This document shows, piece by piece, positions 42,076 through 50,496 of a stretch of 64,000 nucleotides of DNA. This DNA comes from CAYWMD01 sp964458575. Lineage in GTDB: Bacteria; Verrucomicrobiota; Verrucomicrobiia; Limisphaerales; JADLHS01. The stretch is from the NCBI GenBank assembly GCA_964458575.1, contig CAYWMD010000003.1:124001-188000 (forward strand), in the 5' to 3' direction. A model generated the notes under the pieces. The model was not told where the DNA came from. It worked only from the letters and a program-made list of their open reading frames with translations, and did no database searches. Made by a program: the position numbers and the translations under genes. Positions within the stretch are counted from its first letter, which is position 1, and the number at the start of each line of letters is the position of its first letter.

Positions 42076-45000
42076 GTGAGTAATTCATTCCACGACCAGG
42101 CCGGGGCTGTACGGCGTTTGAACATCGCCCACCCGGCCGCCTCCGGACAGGGCGGATATGGATCTGACGGCGAGGTTATTTACACCAAACAACCGACCGG
42201 TTGTCCCAGCGTGCTCGTGGACAGCCGGGACGGAGCGAAGGCGACCTTCATGTCCAACGGGAGCGTCGAATTCCGCGCGCGGAGCGGCGACGGCCTGGAT
42301 GTCGAAGTTTTGCGCGGCCACTTTGATCCTGTGGAAAAGCGTGAGATCGGCGTTCCTTCCCAGGACCTTTGGCTGCGACTGGATGGTGACGCAGGCCTTC
42401 AACCGCGCATTGCTTCGCTGATCAACCCACAACGGAACATCAATCTCGAACCGGTCGCCATCAAGCTGGTCAAACTCACCAAGCCGAACTGCACGTTTTG
42501 GTTCACGGCTGAATTTGCGCCAAGCGCAGCCACCGAACTCGAAACCGCCGTGGCATTTTCGATGGTGCTGACTGATTCCGGGCCAGCGTTGCTGCGTCGC
42601 TGTTTGGTGCATAACGCCGGGAAGCAAACTGTTTCTGGTCAGCTTTGGAGTTTCTTCAACCTGATGGGAACGCAGCGGTTCGCTTACAACAAGTCCGCGT
42701 GGTATGATCGCGGGCTTCCGTTGAACCCCGACGAACTGGTTGTGGCGGCCACCGTCCCGGTGCCCAGCTCGCTCCAACTCAAACGGCTTTCCGCCCGCCC
42801 CAGCGCAAATCTCACCGCCGGTGAAGCGACGTGCGATGCGTTCCGGTTCATCGGTGATTGTGCCGCGACCAGCTTGCTGCCAACGGCCGTGCGTGTCGGA
42901 AAACTCCTGCCCCTGCCGGGCGACCCCGCCGCGTTTAACCGTTTTTCCAGTCCGACCATTGCCGCTGGCCGCCGCGATTTTCGGCTGGCCGCCGGCGAAG
43001 ATGCCGTGTTGGAAGAAGCGCTGCTCTACGTCACCGCGCCGGAAATGCTGGACCGCTTTGCAAAAGAAATGCGCAGCGAAAGCACGGACTATCCCGGCGT
43101 CAGCAAAGCATTCAAAACCGCCGCCAAGAATCTGCTGACGCGGACGCCCGGCGTTGCCGGCTGTGTTGCGCAGAATTCATCGGAGCGCGAGTTGTCCTCA
43201 ACTCGCAGCACGTCCGCACGTCAACCCGCTGCGGATTGGGACAATCCGCGCTCCGATGCAGGCGCACCCGAATTCCAAATCGCCATTCCCGCCGAACCGG
43301 CCGCCGCCTGTTACCTCAATTCCATCTGGGCCGGTGTCGCTGAATTATATGAAAACTGCCGCGCCCACGGCGCGCGTCTGGCCGACGGCATCGAACTGGG
43401 CACGCGCGACCGCGCCCAGGACATCTGGCCGATGCTCAAGGCCAATCCCGCCCGCGTTCGCGGCGATTTGTTGCACGCGCTGAGTTTTCTGTATCGCACC
43501 GTCAACGAACCGATACCCGCGGGCGTCCGACCATTGACCCGCCGCGAGAAACTTCACGGCATGTTCCCGCGGCAATATCCCGAGCGCTGGCTTGACCGCA
43601 CCACGCCCGTGCGCAATGACAACCGTCCCTACAACGACAGCGCCATCTGGATGGTGGACGCATTGCTGCGCTATCTGCGCGAGACCGGCGACGTCTCGAT
43701 CCTTTCCGAAATGGTGCCGACGGTGCGATTGACCGAGCCGGACAAACCGGAAACCAGCGCGCTCGTCGGCCACGACGAAACGTTGGCGGTGTGGCAGGTG
43801 TTGCTGGAAGTTTTCGCCTGCTACCGTCGTCAGGCGGCGGACAGTCCGTACGGAATGATTCAAGCCATGTTCGGCGACTGGGCCGACCCGGTGGACATGT
43901 TCGGCACCAGCCGCGTCGGCGACAACACCACGCGCGGCGATGGTCGCGGTGTGCTCGTCCGGCTGTCGTGCCACGTCTTCAGCACGTTGGTTGCGGCGAT
44001 TGAAATGTTCAAGGGCCTGACTGTTCGTAGCAGCCGACGTGAGGAGGCTCACTCTAAAAAATCCGAAATCCGAAATCTGAAATCCGAAATTGATCAGAGC
44101 CTCCTTACGTCGGCTGCTACGGAGCGGTTGGAACGCGAGCTGCCGGCGCTTCAAACATTCGCGACTGATTTGCGCGCTGCCATTCTCCGTCTCGCTTGGG
44201 AATCGGAGGGACAATTCGTGGACGCCATTCACGAATTGAAAGCAGACGGCTCAGTTCCCAATTACGCTCGCGGTGAAACCGGTTACACCCTCGGCTCGCG
44301 ACGGGCGGAACGCGAATTCGATGGCACACCGCGCACCGTGCTGACGCCTTGTGCGTGGGGGCTGGCCCTGTTGCAAACGACCGCGTCCTGGCTGCCACCC
44401 TTGCCGGAGCGCGACGCCATGACGCGCGCGCTGTTGGCGAATGTTGACCGCCATTGTTTTTCTCAAACGAACGGACTCAATCTCTACTCGCCGCCCGTTG
44501 CCAACACGGAGCGCGCGTGCCGTTTGGTGGGCCGCCTGGGCATGTTGCCGCCCGGTTGCGCGGAAAACGGCGAGTATCATCACGCGCAGGTGATGATGCA
44601 CTTTTTCCGCTTCGGCGTGCCGGGGCAGGCGGACACCGCGTGGGCGCAGTTCAAGCCCGTGCTGTCCAGCGCGCGCGGCCCGGAGTTGTGCGGGCCGTTC
44701 GACCAGACTTCCAACAGCTACGCGTGCGATCCCGACGACCCGCATTGCGGTACGGGCATGAACTTCGGCTTGAGCGGTTCGATGGACTGGATGTTTGAAC
44801 TGCTGGAATCCGTCGCCGGCCTGAAGCTGGCGTTGCACGACCCGACGCAACCGGACCTGCGCATCGAACCGAATTTGCCAGCGTCATTCCGCGGCCAATA
44901 CACCTTGCGCCGGATTTTGCACAAGGCCGACGGTCGCGGCGGCTTCATTGCTGTTCCGTTGAACGTGACTGTCGCTTCGGCCGCGGCCGGGGAAAAAGTT

Positions 45001-45099
45001 GGGGTCACGCTCAACGGCCAGCCGCTGCGGCAACCTGAAGTGGTGGATATTGCCGCGCATCGTCAGTTGGATATTTGCGTGCGCACCGTAGCGCCGTAG
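42076..45099 (+). CDS. GH94-like glycoside phosphorylase / six-hairpin glycosidase
   Basis: This 1007-residue cytosolic enzyme starts at GTG 42076. The N-terminal beta-domain begins YGSDGEVIYTKQPTGCPSV. The (alpha/alpha)6 barrel includes PVRNDNRPYNDSAIWMVDAL (like the R.N-C-D-D..LW segment of cellobiose phosphorylases), RETGDVSILSEMVP, and MFGDWADPVDMFG, whose Asp would be the general acid in the GDWND motif of GH94. Another motif, ETGYTLGSRRAE, follows. Disaccharide phosphorolysis with release of sugar-1-phosphate is the family reaction; the sugar is unknown. It is followed by a sugar MFS transporter. Two palindromic elements are translated inside it, at residues about 368-394 and 651-682. 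The stop codon comes from a third element. Confidence 0.7.
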   Translation: MSNSFHDQAGAVRRLNIAHPAASGQGGYGSDGEVIYTKQPTGCPSVLVDSRDGAKATFMSNGSVEFRARSGDGLDVEVLRGHFDPVEKREIGVPSQDLWLRLDGDAGLQPRIASLINPQRNINLEPVAIKLVKLTKPNCTFWFTAEFAPSAATELETAVAFSMVLTDSGPALLRRCLVHNAGKQTVSGQLWSFFNLMGTQRFAYNKSAWYDRGLPLNPDELVVAATVPVPSSLQLKRLSARPSANLTAGEATCDAFRFIGDCAATSLLPTAVRVGKLLPLPGDPAAFNRFSSPTIAAGRRDFRLAAGEDAVLEEALLYVTAPEMLDRFAKEMRSESTDYPGVSKAFKTAAKNLLTRTPGVAGCVAQNSSERELSSTRSTSARQPAADWDNPRSDAGAPEFQIAIPAEPAAACYLNSIWAGVAELYENCRAHGARLADGIELGTRDRAQDIWPMLKANPARVRGDLLHALSFLYRTVNEPIPAGVRPLTRREKLHGMFPRQYPERWLDRTTPVRNDNRPYNDSAIWMVDALLRYLRETGDVSILSEMVPTVRLTEPDKPETSALVGHDETLAVWQVLLEVFACYRRQAADSPYGMIQAMFGDWADPVDMFGTSRVGDNTTRGDGRGVLVRLSCHVFSTLVAAIEMFKGLTVRSSRREEAHSKKSEIRNLKSEIDQSLLTSAATERLERELPALQTFATDLRAAILRLAWESEGQFVDAIHELKADGSVPNYARGETGYTLGSRRAEREFDGTPRTVLTPCAWGLALLQTTASWLPPLPERDAMTRALLANVDRHCFSQTNGLNLYSPPVANTERACRLVGRLGMLPPGCAENGEYHHAQVMMHFFRFGVPGQADTAWAQFKPVLSSARGPELCGPFDQTSNSYACDPDDPHCGTGMNFGLSGSMDWMFELLESVAGLKLALHDPTQPDLRIEPNLPASFRGQYTLRRILHKADGRGGFIAVPLNVTVASAAAGEKVGVTLNGQPLRQPEVVDIAAHRQLDICVRTVAP
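43178..43258. repeat. Short inverted-repeat element, family GGAGCGCGAG (coding copy)
   Basis: An 81-base unit has perfect 11-base ends (CATCGGAGCGC and GCGCTCCGATG) and the same internal hairpins as the intergenic copy at 4228-4299: GAGTTG/CAACTC and GATTG/CAATC. It is 27 codons long and open in the GH94-like frame, encoding a Ser/Arg-rich peptide around ERELSSTRSTSARQPAADW. It sits between domains of the enzyme and does not disrupt a recognised motif. Confidence 0.9.
44026..44121. repeat. CGTAGCAGCCGACGT inverted-repeat element inside the GH94-like gene
   Basis: The ends are 25-base inverted repeats with a single mismatch: CGTAGCAGCCGACGTGAGG... on the left, reading back as the right end GAGCCTCCTTACGTCGGCTG.... 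The 46-base centre is made of short repeats of AAATCCGAAAT. The 96 bases are exactly 32 codons in phase (residues 651-682), encoding RSSRREEAH, KSEIRNLKSEID and LLTSAAT. The long arms and short central repeats make it look like a MITE remnant. Confidence 0.9.
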
Positions 45100-45273
45100 G
45101 CGCGACATACTTGTAGTTACAACGGAAAAGAGAGCCCAGCCCAGTTAGGGGCGGCATAGTCCGAGAACAATCACCGATGGATTTGAACCATTGAAAGGGA
45201 TGATTCCGCTCCTGACCGAGCTTATGAAGCTTTTTTGGTTTGGTTGCTACAAAGATGTCGCCCCAAATGGGGC
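45091..45273. repeat. MITE-like element overlapping the 3' end of the GH94-like gene
   Basis: Outer hairpins (GCGCC-GTA-GGCGC at 45091-45103 and GCCCC-AAAT-GGGGC at 45260-45273) each adjoin an 18-base terminal inverted repeat: GGCGCGACATACTTGTAG (45099-45116) and CTACAAAGATGTCGCCCC (45247-45264), which match at 15 of 18 positions when one is inverted. The last codons and TAG stop of the glycosidase gene lie in the left hairpin. The centre is A/T-richer than the neighbours and non-coding. Confidence 0.78.
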
Positions 45274-45387
45274 TCGGGGTGGACGTGTGCTGCAATTCTC
45301 CAGCTTGCCCGCAGCCTATCTTTTGCCGACAATCCGCTGGCATCAGAAAGCGGCTCACTGACTTTGAAACGGCACGGGCACAATAAA

Positions 45388-47190
45388 ATGAGCACAACCA
45401 CGACAGACACCCAGACCAACACAACCACCAACAAGAAGATCTTCCTCGCTTACCTGCTGTTGATTTCCGGCCTCGGCGGCCTGCTCACCGGCGTGGATTT
45501 TGGAATCATCGCCGGAGCGTTGTTGTATCTGGACAAGACCGTCAACGTGACGGAGGGCGAGCTTTCGTTCATCGTCGCAATGTATTCGATTGGCGGCTTC
45601 GCGGCGTCGCTGGTGGCGGGCATGTGCGCGGACTGGATCGGGCGCAAGAAGATGATGATCGCCGGCGGTCTGATGTTCGTGGTCAGCATCGTGCTGATCT
45701 ACACCTCGCAAGGCGTTCTGTCGCTGGTGGTGGCGCGGCTGCTGATGGGACTGGCTGGCGGCGTTCTTTGCGTCGTGGTCCCGCTTTACATGGCGGAATC
45801 ATTGCCGGCTGCCATCCGCGGGCGCGGCACCGCGGTCTTCCAATTCCTGATGACCGTCGGCTTGCTGGCGGCGCTGCTGATCGGTTTTGTTTTTGCCAAG
45901 TGGCATGATGAGGCGGTCAAATTGGCCGCCGGGGAAACGGCGAAGATTTTTGCCGCGGACAGTGCGGCCTGGCGCAACATGTTCCTGACGGCAATGGTGC
46001 CCGGCCTGCTCTACACCATCGGCGCCTTGTTCCTCAAGGAATCCCCCCGCTGGCTGTTCCGCCGCCAGCGCACGGCGGAGGCGGAAAGCATCCTACGCCG
46101 GTCGCGCAGCGAAGCGGAGACGAAGTTGGAAATCTCGGAAATGGTCCAACAAGCGGCCAAGCAGGAGACGAGCACCGGATTCAGCGACTTCGTTTCGTCC
46201 CTTCTCCAATACAAGTATGTCGTCCCGTTCATCATCGCGTGCGTGGTGCTGGCCTGTAATCAAGCCACCGGCATCAACTCCATCATCGCGTTTTCGGCGG
46301 TGATTTTCCAAGGGTCGGGCATGAGTGATGTGCAGGCGTCGCAAAGTGGGGTGATTCTCATGTCCATCAACTGCGCCATGACCCTGGTCGGCGCGGCGTT
46401 GGTGGACCGTTTGGGGCGCAAGGTCCTGCTTTCGGTCGGCACGCTGGGCATCATCATTTCCTTGACGACGTGCGGTTTTGTTTATCGTCAGTTTGAAGCC
46501 AAGCGCGTGGATATCGCCGACAAGATCGCACCGCAGATTTCCGCAGACGGGCGTGAGCTTGCCGTGAAGGTTGACCCGACGGTGCTCGGTCAAATGGAAG
46601 GCGATCGCCCGGCGCAGTTGAACGTGCTCTACCGTTACGAAGACGGTCAGGGCTACAAACGGCAGGCGGTGGCGTCCGCGTTCTCGAACGCCAAGGACGA
46701 ATCAGGCCAGACGCTGACCATCAAGCCGATGGTGGATGAAAAATTCAAGAAGCAGCCCGATGGCACGATGACCATCGAAAAAACCGTCAAGGACCAGGGC
46801 AAATTGAAAATTCTCCGGGCGAAGTATGGCCCGATTCCATCGCCGACCACCGGCTGGCTGGTCACGGTTCTTTTGTGCGCGTTCATCGTCTTCTACTCGG
46901 TCGGCCCGGGCGTCTGCGTGTGGCTGGCGCTGACGGAGCTGATGCCGACCCGGATCCGCGCGACGGGCATGGGCATTGCGATGGTGCTCAACACGGGTGT
47001 CCAGGTTCTGCTGCAACTCTTTTTCCTCCCGGTGGTCGGCAATCAAGGTTTCCACGTCATGTTCTTCATCTGGGCCGGGAGCACGGTGGTTTATTTCATC
47101 ACGGCGGCGTTCTTCATGCCCGAGACCAAAGGCAAAACGCTGGAAGAGATCGAAGCTTACTTCGAGCGGAAGTCCCGGACACGGGCATAG
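45388..47190 (+). CDS. Sugar porter family MFS transporter with a large extra loop
   Basis: This is a 600-residue inner-membrane protein starting at ATG 45388. Twelve helices are predicted. The family signatures are seen as GRKKMMIAGG in the loop after helix 2, PLYMAESLPAAIRGRG near helix 4-5, ESPRWLFRRQRTAEAE in the central loop, NQATGINSIIAF in helix 7, and VDRLGRKVLLSVG in loop 8-9, with a terminal PETKGKTLEEIE. Between helices 9 and 10 are about 120 extra residues (KRVDIADKIAPQIS ... LKILRAKYGPIPSP), which would be exported if the usual topology holds. Sugar porters normally have a short loop there. It lies downstream of the GH94-like enzyme, suggesting uptake of its substrate. Confidence 0.9.
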   Translation: MSTTTTDTQTNTTTNKKIFLAYLLLISGLGGLLTGVDFGIIAGALLYLDKTVNVTEGELSFIVAMYSIGGFAASLVAGMCADWIGRKKMMIAGGLMFVVSIVLIYTSQGVLSLVVARLLMGLAGGVLCVVVPLYMAESLPAAIRGRGTAVFQFLMTVGLLAALLIGFVFAKWHDEAVKLAAGETAKIFAADSAAWRNMFLTAMVPGLLYTIGALFLKESPRWLFRRQRTAEAESILRRSRSEAETKLEISEMVQQAAKQETSTGFSDFVSSLLQYKYVVPFIIACVVLACNQATGINSIIAFSAVIFQGSGMSDVQASQSGVILMSINCAMTLVGAALVDRLGRKVLLSVGTLGIIISLTTCGFVYRQFEAKRVDIADKIAPQISADGRELAVKVDPTVLGQMEGDRPAQLNVLYRYEDGQGYKRQAVASAFSNAKDESGQTLTIKPMVDEKFKKQPDGTMTIEKTVKDQGKLKILRAKYGPIPSPTTGWLVTVLLCAFIVFYSVGPGVCVWLALTELMPTRIRATGMGIAMVLNTGVQVLLQLFFLPVVGNQGFHVMFFIWAGSTVVYFITAAFFMPETKGKTLEEIEAYFERKSRTRA

Positions 47191-47197
47191 CGCTTGA

Positions 47198-48355
47198 TCA
47201 AGGCTTTGCCGCGCCAGCCGCATTCACGCGATTGGTAATGTGCTGCCGTAAAAACTTGTCAATGGCTTCCGCCGCCAGCGCATGGGCGTACTCATTGGGA
47301 TGCGCATCATGCGAATTCACCACCAGTTTGGCGGGTGGAACGTTGCTGAAGGTCGCGAGCAGGTCCAGGTGCGGAATCCCTTTTTCCTCCCAGTACCGAT
47401 TCAGTTTGTCGTGGGCGAACTTGAACCGCGCTGACTGATCCATGTAGGGCAAGGTCACGACCAGCAGCCGGCCACCGCGCATTTCGGTCATGTTGGAAAA
47501 GGCCAGCAGGCCGAACTTCTCAATTTCCCAGAGCGGCCCCCGGTACGCCGCCTCCACCTCATCAAAATACTTTTGCATGTAGGTATTTCGCCGGAGTTGC
47601 CACCGATGGTAGAACAGGTTCACCAAGTAAGTGTTCTGGCACAGCCAGCTCTGGCGAAACCGGTCGGCCATCATCTCCTTGTAACCCTGGACCCAGCCCG
47701 GCATCACTTCGCCGATGTCGTTCAGGTTGTAAATCAGGACGACCTGATCGAGCTGGTAGCCGTTGGTGACGGTGAGATTGTGCATGATCTCAACCTCGGT
47801 CGAGGTATCGAGTCCGGGTTTCGCAACCACGTGAACCTCCCATTCCGGATGCAGCCGGCGGATGCGGTTCGCAAAACGTTCCTCCACGTTCTTCACGCCG
47901 AAGCCCGCGGTGCAGGAGTCGCCGACAAACGTGACCCGCCGCTGCCCGGGTGTCCGGGCGCTGGGATATTCCCGGTCGTCGCGCAGGCCCAGGGAATTCT
48001 TTTGGTAATGACGGGCATACCACGCGTTGGAGACCAGCGTGTTGGTCATGGCGTCGGTCTGATCACAAATGAACCGGTAGTAGGTTTCGAGCCCGAGGAA
48101 GATCACGCTCAACAGGAAAGCCAGGACCAGCGTATTTCCCGCCAGCAGCTTGGGCCAGTTCAAGGGGGGTGGGCGTCGGGACAATCCGCGAAAGAACCGC
48201 ACCATGAAAAAACCAACCGCGACCGGCAGGGCCAAAAACGCTGCGAACGCATTGACAAACGAGCCGAGCAGGATCACGACGCCGGCGGCCGGCAAAACCG
48301 CCACCCAACCCGCGAATCCTGACATCGCCCCGCGAACGGGCGGCTCATTGGTCAT
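47198..48355 (-). CDS. SGNH/GDSL-type hydrolase with N-terminal membrane helices
   Basis: This is a 385-residue protein starting at ATG 48355-48353. The N-terminus has two or three transmembrane helices (GFAGWVAVLPAAGVVILLGSF, FFMVRF and LAGNTLVLAFLLSVIFLGLE). The SGNH catalytic blocks are visible: block I FVGDSCTAGFGV (Ser of GDS), block III YNLNDIGE (Asn), and block V DAHPNEYAHAL (Asp and His). The family includes esterases and O-acetyl-ester hydrolases acting on polysaccharides. It is convergent with the sugar porter (7-base gap) and downstream of the sugar ABC genes on the minus strand, so it may act on the same carbohydrate. Confidence 0.8.
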   Translation of the reverse strand: MTNEPPVRGAMSGFAGWVAVLPAAGVVILLGSFVNAFAAFLALPVAVGFFMVRFFRGLSRRPPPLNWPKLLAGNTLVLAFLLSVIFLGLETYYRFICDQTDAMTNTLVSNAWYARHYQKNSLGLRDDREYPSARTPGQRRVTFVGDSCTAGFGVKNVEERFANRIRRLHPEWEVHVVAKPGLDTSTEVEIMHNLTVTNGYQLDQVVLIYNLNDIGEVMPGWVQGYKEMMADRFRQSWLCQNTYLVNLFYHRWQLRRNTYMQKYFDEVEAAYRGPLWEIEKFGLLAFSNMTEMRGGRLLVVTLPYMDQSARFKFAHDKLNRYWEEKGIPHLDLLATFSNVPPAKLVVNSHDAHPNEYAHALAAEAIDKFLRQHITNRVNAAGAAKP

Positions 48356-48433
48356 AGATGGCAAGCCTAATTGCGGTCCGGTGGTTGCATCGAGAAAAAA
48401 GGACGCAGGACTTTGATCACCGCCTTATGCGGC

Positions 48434-49423
48434 TCAGGAATTTCCCGCGCGGCGAAACCGATCCAGCCCCACCGCCACAATGATCACAATGCCAATGATG
48501 ATTTCCTGCATGTAGGTCGGCCATCCGCTCTGGTTCGAGCCATTGCGCAGCACCGCCATGATCAACGCGCCAATCATTGAGCCCGGAATGCTGCCCGCCC
48601 CGCCGCTCAGGCTCGCGCCGCCGATCACCACGGCCGCGATCACGTCCAGTTCCAAACCAATGGCCACCGTCGGGTCGCCCTGGGTGAGCCGCGAGAGTTG
48701 CATCAGCCCGCCCAAACCGAAGAACACGCCCGCCAGGGAGTAAATCGCCAGTTTGTGCCGCCGCACGCGGATGCCGGAGAGCCGGGCGGCGGTTTCATTT
48801 GAGCCGATGGCAAAAAGGTAACGTCCGAAAACCGTCTGCCGCATCACGATGGTCATGACCACGGCGAACCCAATTGCCACCCATACGCCGGCGGGCAACG
48901 GCAGCAGCTTGTCCGGCGCGTCGAGCGCCATGATGCGGTTGATCGGCGAATCGGGATAGTTGACGGTCTGGTTGCCGCCCAGCCATTTCGCCATCCCGCG
49001 TGCCACGCCCATCGTGCCCAATGTAACGATGAACGGCAGCATCCGCAGCCCGGCGATCCCCGCCCCATTGAGCAACCCCAACAGACCGCCCACGAGCAAC
49101 GTGAACAGAACGACTGCCACCGGCGGAAAGGATTTCAAAATCAATGACGCTCCCACCACGCTCGTCAAGGCCACCGCCGACCCCACGCTCAGATCAATGC
49201 CCCCGCTCACGATGATCATCGTCATGCCCAGGGCGCAGATCGCAACAATGACCGTTTGGGTGAGAATGATTTTGAAGTTCGCTCCGGTGAGGAAATACGG
49301 GCGCACTTCGGGATTGGCGGAAAACAGGCCGATGACAAACAGGAGACCCAGCAGCGGCCCCAGGACATTCAACAATTGTGCGCGACTGATTTTTCCGCCG
49401 ATGACCACGCGCGCCTCGCTCAT
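48434..49423 (-). CDS. Sugar ABC transporter permease (RbsC/BPD_transp_2)
   Basis: This is a 329-residue membrane protein of the ribose/xylose-type permease family. Helices include LLGLLFVIGLFSANPEVRPYF, the conserved GGIDLSVGSAVAL motif after helix 3, LLNGAGIAGLRMLPFIVTLGTMG (the EAA-like coupling loop), and GASLSGGAGSIPGSMIGALIM near the C-terminus. It overlaps the binding-protein gene by 4 bases (ATGA), with the binding protein first. No ATPase (RbsA) gene precedes or follows it in this window. Confidence 0.92.
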   Translation of the reverse strand: MSEARVVIGGKISRAQLLNVLGPLLGLLFVIGLFSANPEVRPYFLTGANFKIILTQTVIVAICALGMTMIIVSGGIDLSVGSAVALTSVVGASLILKSFPPVAVVLFTLLVGGLLGLLNGAGIAGLRMLPFIVTLGTMGVARGMAKWLGGNQTVNYPDSPINRIMALDAPDKLLPLPAGVWVAIGFAVVMTIVMRQTVFGRYLFAIGSNETAARLSGIRVRRHKLAIYSLAGVFFGLGGLMQLSRLTQGDPTVAIGLELDVIAAVVIGGASLSGGAGSIPGSMIGALIMAVLRNGSNQSGWPTYMQEIIIGIVIIVAVGLDRFRRAGNS

Positions 49424-50409
49424 TTCAAATATTGATCGAGCGGGGGATGAATCAGCTCCTGGATCGCCGGCTGGTTCACATTGTCCTGGGTGACCAAAGT
49501 CACGCCGGTGTCCACGCGCTTTTCGACCGGTTGCCCGCGCAGATGTTTCATCACGGTCAGAACACCGTCGTAGCCCATGCGGAAGGGGTTTTGCACCACA
49601 ATGCCCTGGAGGTCGCCCGACTTGAGGTCCTGCAAGGACTGCGCGTTCGCATCGAAGCCAACCATCTTGACCTTGCCGCCACCCTTGCCGAGATCCCGCA
49701 ACGCCTTGGTCATGCCGATGGTCGTGGTTTCGTTCGGCGCAAATACTCCCTGGACGTCGCGCCCGTAGCGGTTCAGCAAATTCTGCGACGCCTGATAGGC
49801 CGTCTCGCGGGTCGCGCCGCCGTATTGATCCGACGAAATCAATTTCAACCCGGGATGCTTTTTGAGCGCGTCGAGAAAACCGGCCTCGCGCGCCTCGGTG
49901 CTCGCGGACCCGATCGCATAACGCAAAAGGATGACGTTTCCCTCGCCGCCGAGCAATTTCGCGAGCTGTTCAGCGGCGAGCGCGCCGCCCTTGTGATTGT
50001 CCGTGGCGACGAAGCTGATCTGTTTGTCCGACTTGAGATCTGAATCCACAATGACGACGGGGATGCCGACCTTCGCGGCGTTGACCACCGGGGCGACGAG
50101 CGCCTGGGAATCCAGCGGGGCGAGCACCATGCCGTCCACGCGGCGCGTCATGAAATTCTCAACCACCTGGATCTGCTGGTCGCGGTCGTCCTCCTTGAGC
50201 GGACCTTTCCACATCACCTCGAGCTTAACCCCGGTGGCGGCCAGTTCCCGCTGCGCTTTGACGGCGCCGGCATGCATCGCCTTCCAGAACTCATGCGTGG
50301 CGCCTTTGGGGATGACCGCGATCTTGTAAGTCTTGTCGGCGGCGCCGGCGCCGCCAAGCGCCAAGGTTAGAACACCGATGAATAACAGCCGATTGGAAAT
50401 CGGTTTCAT
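49420..50409 (-). CDS. Sugar ABC transporter substrate-binding protein (RbsB-like)
   Basis: This 329-residue protein has a signal peptide (MKPISNRLLFIGVLTLALGG, cleavage likely after GAGA) and two periplasmic-binding lobes: YKIAVIPKGATHEFWKAMHA, VDGMVLAPLDSQALV, VIVDSDLKSDKQISFVATDN, and the hinge region VFAPNETTTIGMTKAL with VGFDANAQSLQDLKSGDL and QNPFRMGYDG. The lobe 1 positions that contact sugar in RbsB are similarly placed. The family binds pentoses or hexoses. It is the first gene of the pair with the permease, 87 bases from a DUF2752 gene upstream. Confidence 0.92.
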   Translation of the reverse strand: MKPISNRLLFIGVLTLALGGAGAADKTYKIAVIPKGATHEFWKAMHAGAVKAQRELAATGVKLEVMWKGPLKEDDRDQQIQVVENFMTRRVDGMVLAPLDSQALVAPVVNAAKVGIPVVIVDSDLKSDKQISFVATDNHKGGALAAEQLAKLLGGEGNVILLRYAIGSASTEAREAGFLDALKKHPGLKLISSDQYGGATRETAYQASQNLLNRYGRDVQGVFAPNETTTIGMTKALRDLGKGGGKVKMVGFDANAQSLQDLKSGDLQGIVVQNPFRMGYDGVLTVMKHLRGQPVEKRVDTGVTLVTQDNVNQPAIQELIHPPLDQYLK

Positions 50410-50496
50410 GCCGTGACGCTAGAGAGATGCGCGCGGTATTTCAACAAATATGAACACCGCGCCGAACCGATGCCGCCGGGCAGCGATTGGCGCTGT

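Noticed and set aside
45011..45424. Minus-strand open frame through the element at 45091-45273
   Set aside because: It is a translation of repeat sequence (IWGDIFVATKPKK-like) that starts and ends in neighbouring genes. It has no ribosome site or partner.
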